Shown here: piece after piece, positions 1 to 8,441 of the stretch | Numbering within the stretch: the first letter of the stretch is position 1 | Layout of the letters: every line of letters starts with the position of its first letter | DNA from: a virus | Virus record (IMG/VR): IMGVR_UViG_3300020185_000078 | Coordinates: 1 to 46,997 of that record | Length of the DNA stretch: 46,997 nt | Strand: one strand, 5' to 3' | The notes under the pieces: model-generated | What the model was told of the DNA's origin: nothing | Seen by the model: the letters and a program-made list of their open reading frames with translations, nothing else | The model's database searches: none | Translations under genes and position numbers: made by a program

Positions 1-1195
1 TTTTAACAATGTAACTATCATCACTATGAAAATGATCATCTACTACATATTCTTTATTGAAATAATCAAATAATCGACCACCATCCATTGCTTCTTTTAT
101 ACTATGTACCTTATTATACCAAGCTCCGAATGCTGGGTCTCTATCTAGGTTAGCCATCACCTCTGGTGAGAAAGCATCATATCCTCCAGCTTCAAATTTT
201 TCTAATTCTTTTTCGGCATCTGCTGGATCATCTACATATTTTAAAATAAGATCAAATAACTCATCCATGTTTTCATTATCAAAGACTGTTGGAAGAGCTT
301 CATTAATACCTTCTTGTGATTCATTCATATCATAATCACGAAGTTGTTTATTTATTTTTTCTAAACGATCTTCTAGTTTATTTAATTCATCACCATATCT
401 GTCTGCAATTGGCCCACCTTCTGGTTCAGCTTCTTGCTCCATATCTCTAAATAATTGTTCTCTTTCTTTTTTAAGGTCGGCTAGCATACCTCTTAATGTT
501 AAAGCTTCATCGTAGTCGATTCTTTCACCTAACATAGCATCTATTTTAGCTACATTTTCTTGACCATCTAAATAATCAAAAGCACTATCTAACATTGAGT
601 TAGCTTGAATAATTTTTTTCTGCCACCATTGTGGGAAATCTACTTCACCTTCACCATCATATTTATCAATTGCTTTATAAAGCATTTGAACCATTTTACC
701 AGCTCTAGCTAATTCAGCTTTAAGCATACCTGGTTCATCATCTTGGTGTCCGATATCTAGATCTTCTTTTACTGATGTTTTATATAAAATTTTATGCCCA
801 TCAATTTCTATTTTACCATCACTATGAAGTTTATCCATATCAGATTGTGATAAATTCAGAGTAGTGCCTTTAGCTTCTTCTAAGCCCTTCATTTCTAAAT
901 CATCTTCTTGACCTAGTGCTTTATCTTCTTCACCATAATCAGCGCGACCAGAAAAACCAGTATCAATAGTACTGGTATCTTCTACTTGTAATGCTTGTTG
1001 GATTAGTTCTTTTATTTTATCCTTATTCATGCCTTCTACTTTAGATTTTGCCTGTTTAGTTGCGATACCATACATTACTTTTTCCGCATCCTTACCGTAC
1101 TTTTTAACTAGTGTGCGTTTGTTGGACAACAAACCTTGAATTGCTTCCGCACGTTTATCTAGTTCTCTTTCCGTAAGTTTACGTTCGTTAAGCAT
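1..1195 (-). CDS. Partial acidic phage protein, probably virion-associated (3' end beyond window)
   Basis: The frame opens with ATG at 1195 and stays open to the left edge, so about 398 residues are visible and the C-terminus is missing. The protein is hydrophilic and acidic, with long helical stretches around residues 150-290 likely to form coiled coil. Near the N-terminus (about 24-50) is a Lys-rich segment containing the motif [13 protein letters not shown], which I recall from proteins of uncultured marine T4-like phages; I cannot name a function. L-x-E or I-x-E motifs occur at residues 105-107 (LEE before Ala) and 297-299 (INE before Ala), the second followed by a different acidic segment, so it may have processing sites like those proposed for the 941-residue protein. 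It starts 3 nt after the stop of the upstream gene, so the two are co-transcribed. Confidence 0.75.
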   Translation of the reverse strand, partial: MLNERKLTERELDKRAEAIQGLLSNKRTLVKKYGKDAEKVMYGIATKQAKSKVEGMNKDKIKELIQQALQVEDTSTIDTGFSGRADYGEEDKALGQEDDLEMKGLEEAKGTTLNLSQSDMDKLHSDGKIEIDGHKILYKTSVKEDLDIGHQDDEPGMLKAELARAGKMVQMLYKAIDKYDGEGEVDFPQWWQKKIIQANSMLDSAFDYLDGQENVAKIDAMLGERIDYDEALTLRGMLADLKKEREQLFRDMEQEAEPEGGPIADRYGDELNKLEDRLEKINKQLRDYDMNESQEGINEALPTVFDNENMDELFDLILKYVDDPADAEKELEKFEAGGYDAFSPEVMANLDRDPAFGAWYNKVHSIKEAMDGGRLFDYFNKEYVVDDHFHSDDSYIVK

Positions 1196-1198
1196 GTA

Positions 1199-1870
1199 TT
1201 AATCAGTATTATTACCAACTACAAATTCTCTTGTAAAGAAAGTAATTGTATTACCAATTTGATCAGCTAATTTTTGATTACCTAATTCATTAGCGGCATC
1301 CATTGCAGCTTTTAATGAATCTTGTACTATTTCTTCTTCTGGAGATAATCCTACTTCTACTTTTGCTTTAACTCCTTTTCTTTCGATTTCAATATCATCT
1401 GCTTCTGCATCTACTTCAACTTCATCTTCAACATCAATATCAACGTCTACTTCTTCGTCTGCTTCATTAAGTGTAGATAAGATTTGTTCTTTAATTTTTG
1501 CTTTAAGTTCAGATACTTTCATTTTAGATAAAGCATCTTTTACATCGTCTTTAGCATCATCAAATCCATCTTTGTATCCTTCTTGTTCAGCATCCGTACG
1601 AGCGTCTTCTTTTACTTCGATTTCTTCTTTATTGATTTTGTTTTTGCCTTTTTTCTCAGCATCACGTTTACCAAATTTCCCGTAAGAATCATCTCTACGA
1701 TCTTTCATAGATTGTTTCTTACCTTTTTCAGCACCTTTACGTGCACCTAAAGATTCGTCTTCTCTATCGTCGTATCCTTGTTTTTTTTCTGTGATTGATT
1801 CTGTTAAAGTTGCTTTTTCTCCGTAGATTTTACCACTTTTGATGTAAGCTTGATAATTAAAGTTGTCCAT
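1199..1870 (-). CDS. Acidic, highly charged phage protein of unknown function
   Basis: This 223-residue protein is dominated by charged residues: a mixed Lys/Asp/Glu/Arg region at 25-115, a helix at 115-135, then an acidic run of Asp/Glu/Val around 137-165 and a helical C-terminus. An L-N-E motif followed by Ala lies at 134-136, just where the helical part meets the acidic part, the same motif that recurs between domains of the 941-residue protein. The start is chosen because a late-type promoter motif lies 16 nt upstream. The composition resembles scaffold, core or internal head proteins, but that is inference; no family was recognised. Confidence 0.7.
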   Translation of the reverse strand: MDNFNYQAYIKSGKIYGEKATLTESITEKKQGYDDREDESLGARKGAEKGKKQSMKDRRDDSYGKFGKRDAEKKGKNKINKEEIEVKEDARTDAEQEGYKDGFDDAKDDVKDALSKMKVSELKAKIKEQILSTLNEADEEVDVDIDVEDEVEVDAEADDIEIERKGVKAKVEVGLSPEEEIVQDSLKAAMDAANELGNQKLADQIGNTITFFTREFVVGNNTD

Positions 1871-1886
1871 TATAGTATATTTTTAT

Positions 1887-1896
1887 TTATAAATAT
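1887..1896 (-). promoter_or_regulatory. Putative late promoter ATATTTATAA
   Basis: The gene strand reads ATATTTATAA here, continuing as AT, so this copy is symmetric and has TATAAATA on both strands. It lies 16 nt before the start at 1870. Confidence 0.55.
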
Positions 1897-2687
1897 TAGT
1901 TTTTTCTCCTAGAATTACGTTTTACTGTAGTACTGTTAGTAGATCGTGTAGAAGTACGTGGAGTTGTTCTTATTGTTGAAGGTTGTCTAGAAGGAGGATT
2001 AACTCTTGTTCTAGGGGGTGATATTATTGTTCTAGGAGGGTTAACTCTTGTTCTAGGAGGGTTAACTCTTGTTCTAGGAGGATTAACTCTAGGTTTATTT
2101 TTTATTACAGTTCTTGTACGTGGAGCAGTAACTACTCTATTATTATTTACTACTCTACGATTAGTAGTAGTACGAGTACTACTTCTTCTACCAGTATGAT
2201 AAGCTACGTTAGTACCTCTATATCTATTATAGAATCCATTGTTCCAACCATAGTAGTGGTTCCAACCATAATTATTCCAACTATAGTAGTTGTTCCAACT
2301 ATAGTAATTACTATATCCCCATCTATCGTAACCAAAAAGAAACCACCTATGAGGTGTAAAACCCCAAACCCAATCATTCCACATCTGATCTCTATTCCAG
2401 TAAAAACCATAACTCCAATATGGGTTATAACGGTTATATCTATTACCTAAAATACGATTATTCCAATCAAATGAAGGAGGTTGACTTAAAGCATATTGAG
2501 CAAAGTCCCATCTAAAGTTAAAATCTGTTCTGAGTAGGTGGTGGAGTTCAAATTCATTATTTATTACTACTACTTCTGTATCTGACCCTTTTATGCTGTA
2601 TATAGGATCGTGATTTAAAGTGCTTACTTGGAAAGTAGCACATCCTGTTAATGTTAGTATTAGTAATAAAAATAATGATTTCTTCAT
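1896..2687 (-). CDS. Lipoprotein with Tyr/Trp/Asn-rich region and PPRT heptad repeats
   Basis: The 263-residue product starts with a lipoprotein signal peptide (MKKSLFLLLILTLTGC; lipobox LTGC, Cys16), so the mature protein should be lipid-anchored. After a globular segment of about 55 residues comes a tract very rich in Tyr, Trp, Asn and Gly (about 75-160), then a basic C-terminus with imperfect seven-residue repeats of RVNPPRT type and Arg/Thr/Ser-rich ends. Similar YNxYxW-rich lipoproteins occur in Bacteroidota. It is followed upstream by a second lipoprotein gene 3 nt away, so they form a pair. A role in altering the host envelope, such as blocking superinfection, is possible but only inferred; a virion role is the alternative, given its place among late genes. 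Confidence 0.7.
   Translation of the reverse strand: MKKSLFLLLILTLTGCATFQVSTLNHDPIYSIKGSDTEVVVINNEFELHHLLRTDFNFRWDFAQYALSQPPSFDWNNRILGNRYNRYNPYWSYGFYWNRDQMWNDWVWGFTPHRWFLFGYDRWGYSNYYSWNNYYSWNNYGWNHYYGWNNGFYNRYRGTNVAYHTGRRSSTRTTTNRRVVNNNRVVTAPRTRTVIKNKPRVNPPRTRVNPPRTRVNPPRTIISPPRTRVNPPSRQPSTIRTTPRTSTRSTNSTTVKRNSRRKN
1993..2092 (-). repeat. 21-bp tandem repeats encoding RVNPPRT heptads
   Basis: Five imperfect tandem units of 21 bp, with the shared core ctaggaggrttaactctt on the plus strand, encode RVNPPRT-like heptads of the lipoprotein. One unit has diverged to IISPPRT. Confidence 0.8.
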
Positions 2688-2690
2688 ATT

Positions 2691-3188
2691 TTAGTTTTCT
2701 TTAGACCAAGGTTTTGTAGTTATAGTTACTGTGTTTGTTGTATTAGTCTGAACACCTGAAGGTAATTTCCATTCAGTTGCATATACCCAATTTGTACCAT
2801 CATAATGTACATCAACTGTTGGATAACCTTTGTTACATACATTATCACAATATACACGAGCTATATGACCATCATATCCATACTGCATTCCAAAAGTACC
2901 ATTTGCTGGGTTAGGATTTTCTATACTTTTTGGAGGCATAGGATAAACATTAATATGGTCTGAATCAACTTCATTAGAAGATAATTCAACTGTTTCTCCT
3001 GCTTTTACTACACCTTTAGTTGATCCTGTCATAGCCCAACTTTGTTCCCATCTCATATCCTGATCTGTATGGTTAATTACTGTTAAAGTAAATTTAGCAG
3101 GTGAAGTTTCTACTTTTGCTGCTTTTTTGTCTTTGCATCCTACAAATAAGAACATTGATACTAAGAATAATAAAATTGTTTTTTTCAT
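2691..3188 (-). CDS. Small lipoprotein
   Basis: This is a 165-residue protein with a signal peptide (residues 1-17) and lipobox FVGC at Cys18, followed by Lys-Asp-Lys-Lys, a charged +2 region. The mature part looks like a single beta-rich domain with conserved-looking Trp residues and one Cys pair near CDNVCNKG (about 114-121). No family was recognised. It sits directly upstream of another lipoprotein gene (3-nt gap) and downstream of a DUF5872-like basic protein, so it is probably expressed late. A phage-encoded lipoprotein could act at the host surface, but the sequence does not show how. Confidence 0.7.
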   Translation of the reverse strand: MKKTILLFLVSMFLFVGCKDKKAAKVETSPAKFTLTVINHTDQDMRWEQSWAMTGSTKGVVKAGETVELSSNEVDSDHINVYPMPPKSIENPNPANGTFGMQYGYDGHIARVYCDNVCNKGYPTVDVHYDGTNWVYATEWKLPSGVQTNTTNTVTITTKPWSKEN

Positions 3189-3203
3189 TTTTTTTGTTTT
3201 TAA

Positions 3204-3527
3204 TTATTTACTAAATTCAGCTTTTTTTGTGTTTTTCACAAATTGCTTTCCTTTTTTACTACCTTTAACTTTTTTAGCAACTGTTGCTTTACGCTGTGCT
3301 TTTGTAAGTGATTGAGCTTTTTTTCTAGGCAAACATCTAGTAGTAGCTTTACCTTTTTTCATTGTACCACATTTACCAGATATATTACCTGATGTATTAA
3401 TTCTAACCCAATCTTCTTTTTTAAACCAATCACGTAGTGATTCGTCTATAGCTTTTTTTAGTCTTTTATATCCTGATCCAAAAGGAGCAGATTTACCATC
3501 ATGATTAGGAGCTACATTTTCCTTCAT
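3204..3527 (-). CDS. Small basic DUF5872-like protein
   Basis: This 107-residue, strongly basic protein has an N-terminal part with the pattern DWVRINTSG, a Cys-containing middle (KCGTMKKGKATTRCLP) and a Lys-rich tail containing SLTKAQRKATVAKK. This layout (DWVxI, Cys, Pro, then basic tail) matches the DUF5872 family of phage and giant-virus proteins, as I recall it. Members are small and basic and likely bind nucleic acid, but no biochemical role is known to me. Its ATG overlaps the stop of the preceding small gene as TAATG, indicating tight translational coupling within the 4.2-3.2 kb gene chain. Confidence 0.65.
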   Translation of the reverse strand: MKENVAPNHDGKSAPFGSGYKRLKKAIDESLRDWFKKEDWVRINTSGNISGKCGTMKKGKATTRCLPRKKAQSLTKAQRKATVAKKVKGSKKGKQFVKNTKKAEFSK

Positions 3528-3697
3528 TATTTTTTCTTTTTCTTACCACTCATTTGACCTTTACATACTTTTACAGCACGACCAGATAAATAGGCAGATG
3601 ATTTTTCGCCAGCAGCCATTCTACGTTTACGATATGCTTCGCCTTTTTTACAAAGTTTTTCGTTAACTGCTGATTTAATTCTTTCGTTTAAGTCCAT
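3527..3697 (-). CDS. 56-residue basic protein with two Cys, missed by length filters
   Basis: A complete short frame runs from ATG at 3697 to TAA at 3527. The product begins MDLNERIKSAV and contains a Cys at each end of a basic core (KLCKKG and VKVCKG) separated by about 33 residues, with the segment SSAYLSGRAVKVC that I recall in small proteins of marine phages. Both ends overlap their neighbours as TAATG, which strongly supports that it is real. Size and charge suggest nucleic-acid or virion binding; the function is unknown. Confidence 0.7.
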   Translation of the reverse strand: MDLNERIKSAVNEKLCKKGEAYRKRRMAAGEKSSAYLSGRAVKVCKGQMSGKKKKK

Positions 3698-4221
3698 TAG
3701 CTTACATCCATAAAATCATCCCAAGAAGCATCTATGCCCTGGTCTTGAAGTTGTTTAACAATACTATCTAAAATTTTCTCATCACCAAAACCTATATTAC
3801 GTGGTATTTCATCATTAATACCTAACATTTTTAGTAAATCATTTGTATCATCAAGATATAATTTGCCTAATCTTTTACCATTTGCATCATCAATCTTAAC
3901 ACTATATAATCTACCCTGTTCTGTGTACATAATGTTAATTTTAGAAATACGATCGTTTAAACCTTCTCCTACTACATTAGCATCAGATTCTAATTCTGCT
4001 CCTATTTTAGAATCATCACCACCATGTGTAATATTTAAAGACCCATCTATATCATCTTGATTAACATCATTATCTTCTTGGTCAATTTCTAATTCACCTA
4101 AATATCTTTTTTTATTCCACTCATATAAATTAAATTTTTTAAGTGGAGAAAATTTATTATTAATATCGGTAGTTTGGGATTCTCCCTGTTTCCATTTATA
4201 TAAATCAAAAGTATCTTTCAT
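3697..4221 (-). CDS. Hypothetical phage protein (174 aa)
   Basis: The protein starts with two copies of a short aromatic motif (FDLYKWKQG at 5-13 and FNLYEWNKKRYLGELE at about 30-45) followed by an acidic linker and a small alpha/beta domain in the C-terminal half. A late-type promoter motif lies 15 nt upstream of the ATG. The N-terminal aromatic motif ending in L-G-E recalls short leaders on T4-like marine phage proteins and might be a capsid-targeting or processing segment, but it fits the L-x-E pattern only loosely. No function was recognised. Confidence 0.65.
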   Translation of the reverse strand: MKDTFDLYKWKQGESQTTDINNKFSPLKKFNLYEWNKKRYLGELEIDQEDNDVNQDDIDGSLNITHGGDDSKIGAELESDANVVGEGLNDRISKINIMYTEQGRLYSVKIDDANGKRLGKLYLDDTNDLLKMLGINDEIPRNIGFGDEKILDSIVKQLQDQGIDASWDDFMDVS

Positions 4222-4236
4222 TGTAATGTATGTTTA

Positions 4237-4246
4237 TTATAAATAT
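4237..4246 (-). promoter_or_regulatory. Putative late promoter ATATTTATAA
   Basis: The motif reads ATATTTATAATAAA on the gene strand, 15 nt before the start at 4221. Confidence 0.6.
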
Positions 4247-4252
4247 GTAAAA

Positions 4253-4825
4253 TTATTGTTTAAATGATTCTAAATGTTTAATTACATCTTTTGTAAATTC
4301 ATTTACTTTTTCTTCATCTATTTTTCCAACCCACTTTTCTAATTCACCATTTTCTGATATAAATGAATCATTACTTTCGGATATTTTTTCTTTTACAAAA
4401 TGTTTAAATTCTTCTATTCTACTATCAATAATTTTATTGTTAATTTTATTATAATGTTCTTCATATTTGCCTTCTGCTTTTAACTTATCTTCAAATTTAG
4501 CATGACAATCTAAACAAAATTGATGTATATTATAATAAGGTTTATCTACTCTTTTCATTAATTTACTACAATTAGGACAAAATAAAGGCATGGTATGTGC
4601 TTTTTTTGCCTTATCTAATTTAGTAATATTTTGTTTAATTCCTTCTTTAATAGTCCAGGTTCTTCCATCAGATTCCCATATATCACCTTCATTATAAAAT
4701 TCTTCGGGATTAGTAAAACCAACACTAGAACGTGTTTTTTCACCATATTTACCTTGCATTAAATTTCTGAGGCGTTCTACGTCTTTTTTCTGGAATTGTT
4801 TTTTTAGAACTGTATCTTTACTCAT
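4253..4825 (-). CDS. Zinc-ribbon protein with C-terminal helical region
   Basis: This 190-residue protein carries a four-cysteine zinc-binding pattern in the middle: FCPNCSKLMK (about 82-91) and FCLDCHAKFEDKL (about 103-115). Upstream of it is a short domain with GDIWESDGRTWTIKEGIKQ (about 47-65), and downstream a long charged helical tail. I recall the same arrangement in hypothetical proteins of T4-like marine phages. A nucleic-acid or protein-binding role is plausible, but no enzyme motif is seen. The gene overlaps the stop of the 941-residue gene by 4 nt (ATGA), so the two are translationally coupled. Confidence 0.65.
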   Translation of the reverse strand: MSKDTVLKKQFQKKDVERLRNLMQGKYGEKTRSSVGFTNPEEFYNEGDIWESDGRTWTIKEGIKQNITKLDKAKKAHTMPLFCPNCSKLMKRVDKPYYNIHQFCLDCHAKFEDKLKAEGKYEEHYNKINNKIIDSRIEEFKHFVKEKISESNDSFISENGELEKWVGKIDEEKVNEFTKDVIKHLESFKQ

Positions 4826-7647
4826 AAACCTAATTGTTTTAATTGTTTAATAGTATTAGCTGTACTAGTATGCAATATACCAATCCCTCCTGCAGCCTCC
4901 CACTGATCTATATTAACTTGTCTATCGTCTATTAATATCGATTCTGGTGTTGCTAATTCTTGTTTTTGTTTAGCATAACGTAATATTAATTTTGTACCAG
5001 GTATTTTATGTTTTACCCAAACATGTTTGCCTATTCTAGATGAATCTTCACGGGAGGGAGCTGATAGTAAATCAGGCTTATATGGTTTTAAATAATCCCA
5101 TAATTCTTGTCCATCAGGCATCCATTTTAAACCTGCCCAAAAACCAACTCCTTTTTCAGAAATTGGGTCCCAAAAATCATCTCCTTTTTGAAATTCACCT
5201 TGTAAATCTACACCAGTTAATTCTTTATAACCACGTTCAAAGTCGGCTAACACGCCATCCATATCACAATAAATTTTATAATCCATAACCTTTTTGTTTT
5301 CTTCTAATCCCATAGCTAATTCACGTGCATATGCATTTAAACCAAATGGATCTTTGTTTTTTTTCTCACTTATAGGTTTATTATCATGTCCACATTTATG
5401 ACATATAAATAAATCATCCCCACCATCTACTATATTCCAACTCCAACCACAATTATCACATTCGATTTTTTCGCCTACAATTGCTTCATTTAAGCCATTG
5501 TTCTTATATGATGTCATATCAACTACTACAGTATCTGTTCCGCTAACTTTAGCTTTCGGGAAGTTTTTCTTAATAATAATTTTATACAGCTTGCTTCGAA
5601 TATTTCCTTTAGCTCCTTCTTCTCCAGTTTTACCTTTAGTAGGTTCGAATGTAATAAACTCAACATCTCCAGCCTTCTTAATTTGTTCTCTTGTAATGTC
5701 AACTATTGTAGACATAATCTTTAGGGGTTCATTACCTCCAGTAAGAGCATCTGCGGAAAATTCTTTACCATCTTTACCTTTAGCTACAAAAGACATATCG
5801 TAGTTAACTGTCTTACCGAATTCTTCTCGATTAAATATAACTTGATATTTAGTGCCATTATCTGTACTAAAATCGTAATACGAATAAGGGTCGTTTGATC
5901 CTTCAGGTTTTGAGAAAGTTTTCCATTTATATGGTGCTTGGGATAAATCTCCAATTTCATTTAAAATATTTTCGTTTAAGCTATCAGTAAAATCATTTAT
6001 TTTTATAATGTAATTTTTTACATTTTTAAGACCATCTTTTCCTACTTTTATTATCTCTTCATCTTCATCTTTAATTTGTGGTTCATCAGGGATATTATAT
6101 TCTCTTCCCCAATAATCGTAGGGTTGGATTTTATAATTATTTGAAATCTTATCCCCGTTTAAAACTATTTGGATTTTATTATCACCATATAAAAAGTTTT
6201 TATTTCTAGTAGTAGAAATCCCTAAAAAATCTGTATCCCCACCATCCCAACTTATATAACTACCTTTTAAAGTATTTGAATCTAGAATTTTTTTTAATTT
6301 TTCAGGTGTAGTAATATGATATAAAAGGCCAACTTGTTTCCCCTCATTTAAACTATCAGTCCAATTTCTGAATGTCATTGTACCTTTTAGATTAGCTTCA
6401 GCTTCAATATTATTTAAGTTATCGTCTTCTTGTGTATTAGTTGTAGAAATGTTACCTAATCTATCTTCTAAATTTTGAATATGATGTATCATTTCGTGCG
6501 CATATGAACGTACTATATCCTTTGGATGTCTACCTTCAGTATATAACACGATGTGTTGTTTGTTCGGGTCATAATACGCTGTTTTACCTAAAAAATCGCT
6601 AGCATTTTTTGAGTCTCCATCTACAAATTCTAGTGTAGGTAAGGGTTCAATATTCATACCCTTATCAATCATATGTTGTGTTAATTGAGCTATTTTTTCT
6701 TTAATGTTTATTTCTTTAGAATAGGATGCATTTTCATTTAATTTTTTTAAACGTTGTGTTTTTTTCTTAGATGCTTCTTTTTTCTTAGTGATATAATCTA
6801 AACCAGTTTTTAAACGTTTTTTTACTTTAGGATCCTTTGCTCTACCATATGCCGCTCTTACTCTTTGATGTATTAAGTTAATAATCTGAGATTGTCTAGC
6901 ATGTGATTTAGCTTTAAATGAAGTTTTATTTAATGTGTCTACTATATCTTGTCTTGTTGAAAATTTAATACCGATTGTATCTTTAGGATCCTCATCAGTG
7001 TATAATCTACGTTTAGATCCTTCAGGTTTTTTACCCGTGCCCTTTTTTGGGTCTTTTTTCTTTTTTCTGCCTTCAGTAATTTTGTCAGCTACTATATTAT
7101 ATACTTGTTCAACTTCTTCATCTGATAATTCAGATGGAACAAATGGTTTAAATTTATCTAATGATATTTTAGATGCATTTCTAGCTGCTGTACCAGAGAC
7201 ACCACCTTGAGTTACAATTGTACGTAAATTTAGGTTTGGATATTTATCTAATGAAGTCGTTCTAGATGCTATATCTTTAAAATCTTCTTCGTTGCCTTCT
7301 CTAGCACCTATAATAAATAATACTTCTTCATCTGGGTGTTCTTTAGCATAGTTGTAAATGCCTTTTATAGGAGGTACTGATGTGTATTTTACTTCAACTT
7401 TAAATGGTAAGTATGTTTTATAGATATCCCAAATTAGAATAGACTCATCAGGTGTAATACCATTTCTTGGTTTACCACCTATTAAGATAATCATTTCATC
7501 TATTTCAGGGTTTTCTTTTAATGCTTGTTTTACAACTTCAAAGTGACCAGAAGTAGGTGGTTTAAAACCACCACCATATACTGCTACTACCTTTTTCTTT
7601 TCTTCTTCAGGTAATAACCCTTTTATTAATTCGTTTACTAAACTCAT
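4822..7647 (-). CDS. 941-aa multidomain fusion: nucleotidyltransferase, metallopeptidase, ART-like, unknown, Zn ribbon, HAD nucleotidase
   Basis: In order: residues 19-190 form a cytidylyltransferase/NMNAT-type domain (GGGFKPPTSGH at 25-35 as the HxGH-like site; SGTAARNA at 151-158 as the ISTxxR-like site). A Lys/Arg-rich linker follows (193-300). Residues 306-430 hold a zincin motif, HEMIHH at 384-389, with a possible third ligand in IEAEAN. Residues 438-550 resemble an ADP-ribosyltransferase fold (YHIT at 443, ISTTR at 477-481, acidic tract near 527-531). Residues 565-715 are a phage domain I cannot name. Residues 728-754 are a CxxC...CxxC zinc ribbon. Residues 790-941 are a HAD-type 5'(3')-nucleotidase (DMDGVLADF at 795-803, IDDR at 906-909). 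L-x-E motifs fall at 12-14, 303-305, 433-435, 557-559, 562-564, 719-721 and 781-783, all at domain junctions. Domain calls are by motif; the ART call is the least certain. Confidence 0.8.
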   Translation of the reverse strand: MSLVNELIKGLLPEEEKKKVVAVYGGGFKPPTSGHFEVVKQALKENPEIDEMIILIGGKPRNGITPDESILIWDIYKTYLPFKVEVKYTSVPPIKGIYNYAKEHPDEEVLFIIGAREGNEEDFKDIASRTTSLDKYPNLNLRTIVTQGGVSGTAARNASKISLDKFKPFVPSELSDEEVEQVYNIVADKITEGRKKKKDPKKGTGKKPEGSKRRLYTDEDPKDTIGIKFSTRQDIVDTLNKTSFKAKSHARQSQIINLIHQRVRAAYGRAKDPKVKKRLKTGLDYITKKKEASKKKTQRLKKLNENASYSKEINIKEKIAQLTQHMIDKGMNIEPLPTLEFVDGDSKNASDFLGKTAYYDPNKQHIVLYTEGRHPKDIVRSYAHEMIHHIQNLEDRLGNISTTNTQEDDNLNNIEAEANLKGTMTFRNWTDSLNEGKQVGLLYHITTPEKLKKILDSNTLKGSYISWDGGDTDFLGISTTRNKNFLYGDNKIQIVLNGDKISNNYKIQPYDYWGREYNIPDEPQIKDEDEEIIKVGKDGLKNVKNYIIKINDFTDSLNENILNEIGDLSQAPYKWKTFSKPEGSNDPYSYYDFSTDNGTKYQVIFNREEFGKTVNYDMSFVAKGKDGKEFSADALTGGNEPLKIMSTIVDITREQIKKAGDVEFITFEPTKGKTGEEGAKGNIRSKLYKIIIKKNFPKAKVSGTDTVVVDMTSYKNNGLNEAIVGEKIECDNCGWSWNIVDGGDDLFICHKCGHDNKPISEKKNKDPFGLNAYARELAMGLEENKKVMDYKIYCDMDGVLADFERGYKELTGVDLQGEFQKGDDFWDPISEKGVGFWAGLKWMPDGQELWDYLKPYKPDLLSAPSREDSSRIGKHVWVKHKIPGTKLILRYAKQKQELATPESILIDDRQVNIDQWEAAGGIGILHTSTANTIKQLKQLGL

Positions 7648-8441
7648 TTAGATAAGAATTGTTTTAATCGCATTTGTGCCTCTTCTTTAGACATAGTATA
7701 TTCAATTACATCATATATAAAATCGTCATCTAACATAGCTTGAATTTCTTCTTTGTCCTTAGCTTTTCGCTCATCAGATTTCTTTTGCTGAGCTGGTGTT
7801 TTAGGTTTAGTACCTTGAGGAGTAAATGGTTTAAGATATTTTTGTATAATTTTATCTATATCTTGCATTCTATCGTCTAATGTATTAGCTACTGCTACAA
7901 AATTATTACCAAATAATTCTTCATATTTAGGTAAATTATCTGTTACACTTTTCCAAGTACGCATTACAATTGCAGGTGCTAAACTTCTATCTTCACCTCC
8001 TGATTTTACATATCTATCTTGATTTTGGCTTAACGAACGTTCTAAATCAGTATACACATATAGCATAAATGTATCATATCCTGCTTCATCTAACTCATTT
8101 TTCAGTTTAGCTGTGGTATTATATGATGCAGCTGTACCATCTAATATAAATGATTCTTTACCCGCTATTATTTGTTCCATCTCGCCTTTAAACTGTTTAT
8201 TAGCTGCTGCCATTTGTTTGGCTTGCTCACTTCTTTCTTCAGGTGTAGCGTTTTTTAAATCTAAAGTAACATTAGCTTTTTTTAATAAAGGAACAAAAAT
8301 ATCGTCTACATTCATTGTTTTTAAACCTCCTAAGTCTAAACCACGTAAAATATATCCTTTACCTGCTCCAGGTGCTCCTGCTAAGATAACCGCTTTAGGG
8401 CTACCTTGTGCTTCTCTTAATAATTGTACTAAACTTATCAT
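7644..8441 (-). CDS. Zeta-toxin-like P-loop kinase with a capsid-targeting-like leader
   Basis: This 265-residue protein has a Walker A motif, GAPGAGKGY, at 22-30, a Walker-B-like IILDGTA-type segment (FILDGTAASYN near 98-108) and an Arg-rich lid-like region (DLERSLSQNQDRYVKSGG). This is the layout of AAA_33/zeta-toxin kinases, which phosphorylate small molecules such as UDP-sugars or nucleotides; the substrate here is unknown. The first ten residues, MISLVQLLRE, form an amphipathic leader ending in L-R-E followed by Ala, matching the length and consensus of the T4 capsid-targeting sequence. The gene overlaps both neighbours by 4 nt (ATGA), so it is expressed with the 941-residue protein. Confidence 0.7.
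   Translation of the reverse strand: MISLVQLLREAQGSPKAVILAGAPGAGKGYILRGLDLGGLKTMNVDDIFVPLLKKANVTLDLKNATPEERSEQAKQMAAANKQFKGEMEQIIAGKESFILDGTAASYNTTAKLKNELDEAGYDTFMLYVYTDLERSLSQNQDRYVKSGGEDRSLAPAIVMRTWKSVTDNLPKYEELFGNNFVAVANTLDDRMQDIDKIIQKYLKPFTPQGTKPKTPAQQKKSDERKAKDKEEIQAMLDDDFIYDVIEYTMSKEEAQMRLKQFLSK

Noticed and set aside
2196-2450. Plus-strand frame with PTIVVVP-like repeats
   Set aside because: It is the mirror of the Tyr/Trp/Asn-rich lipoprotein tract and has no start signal.
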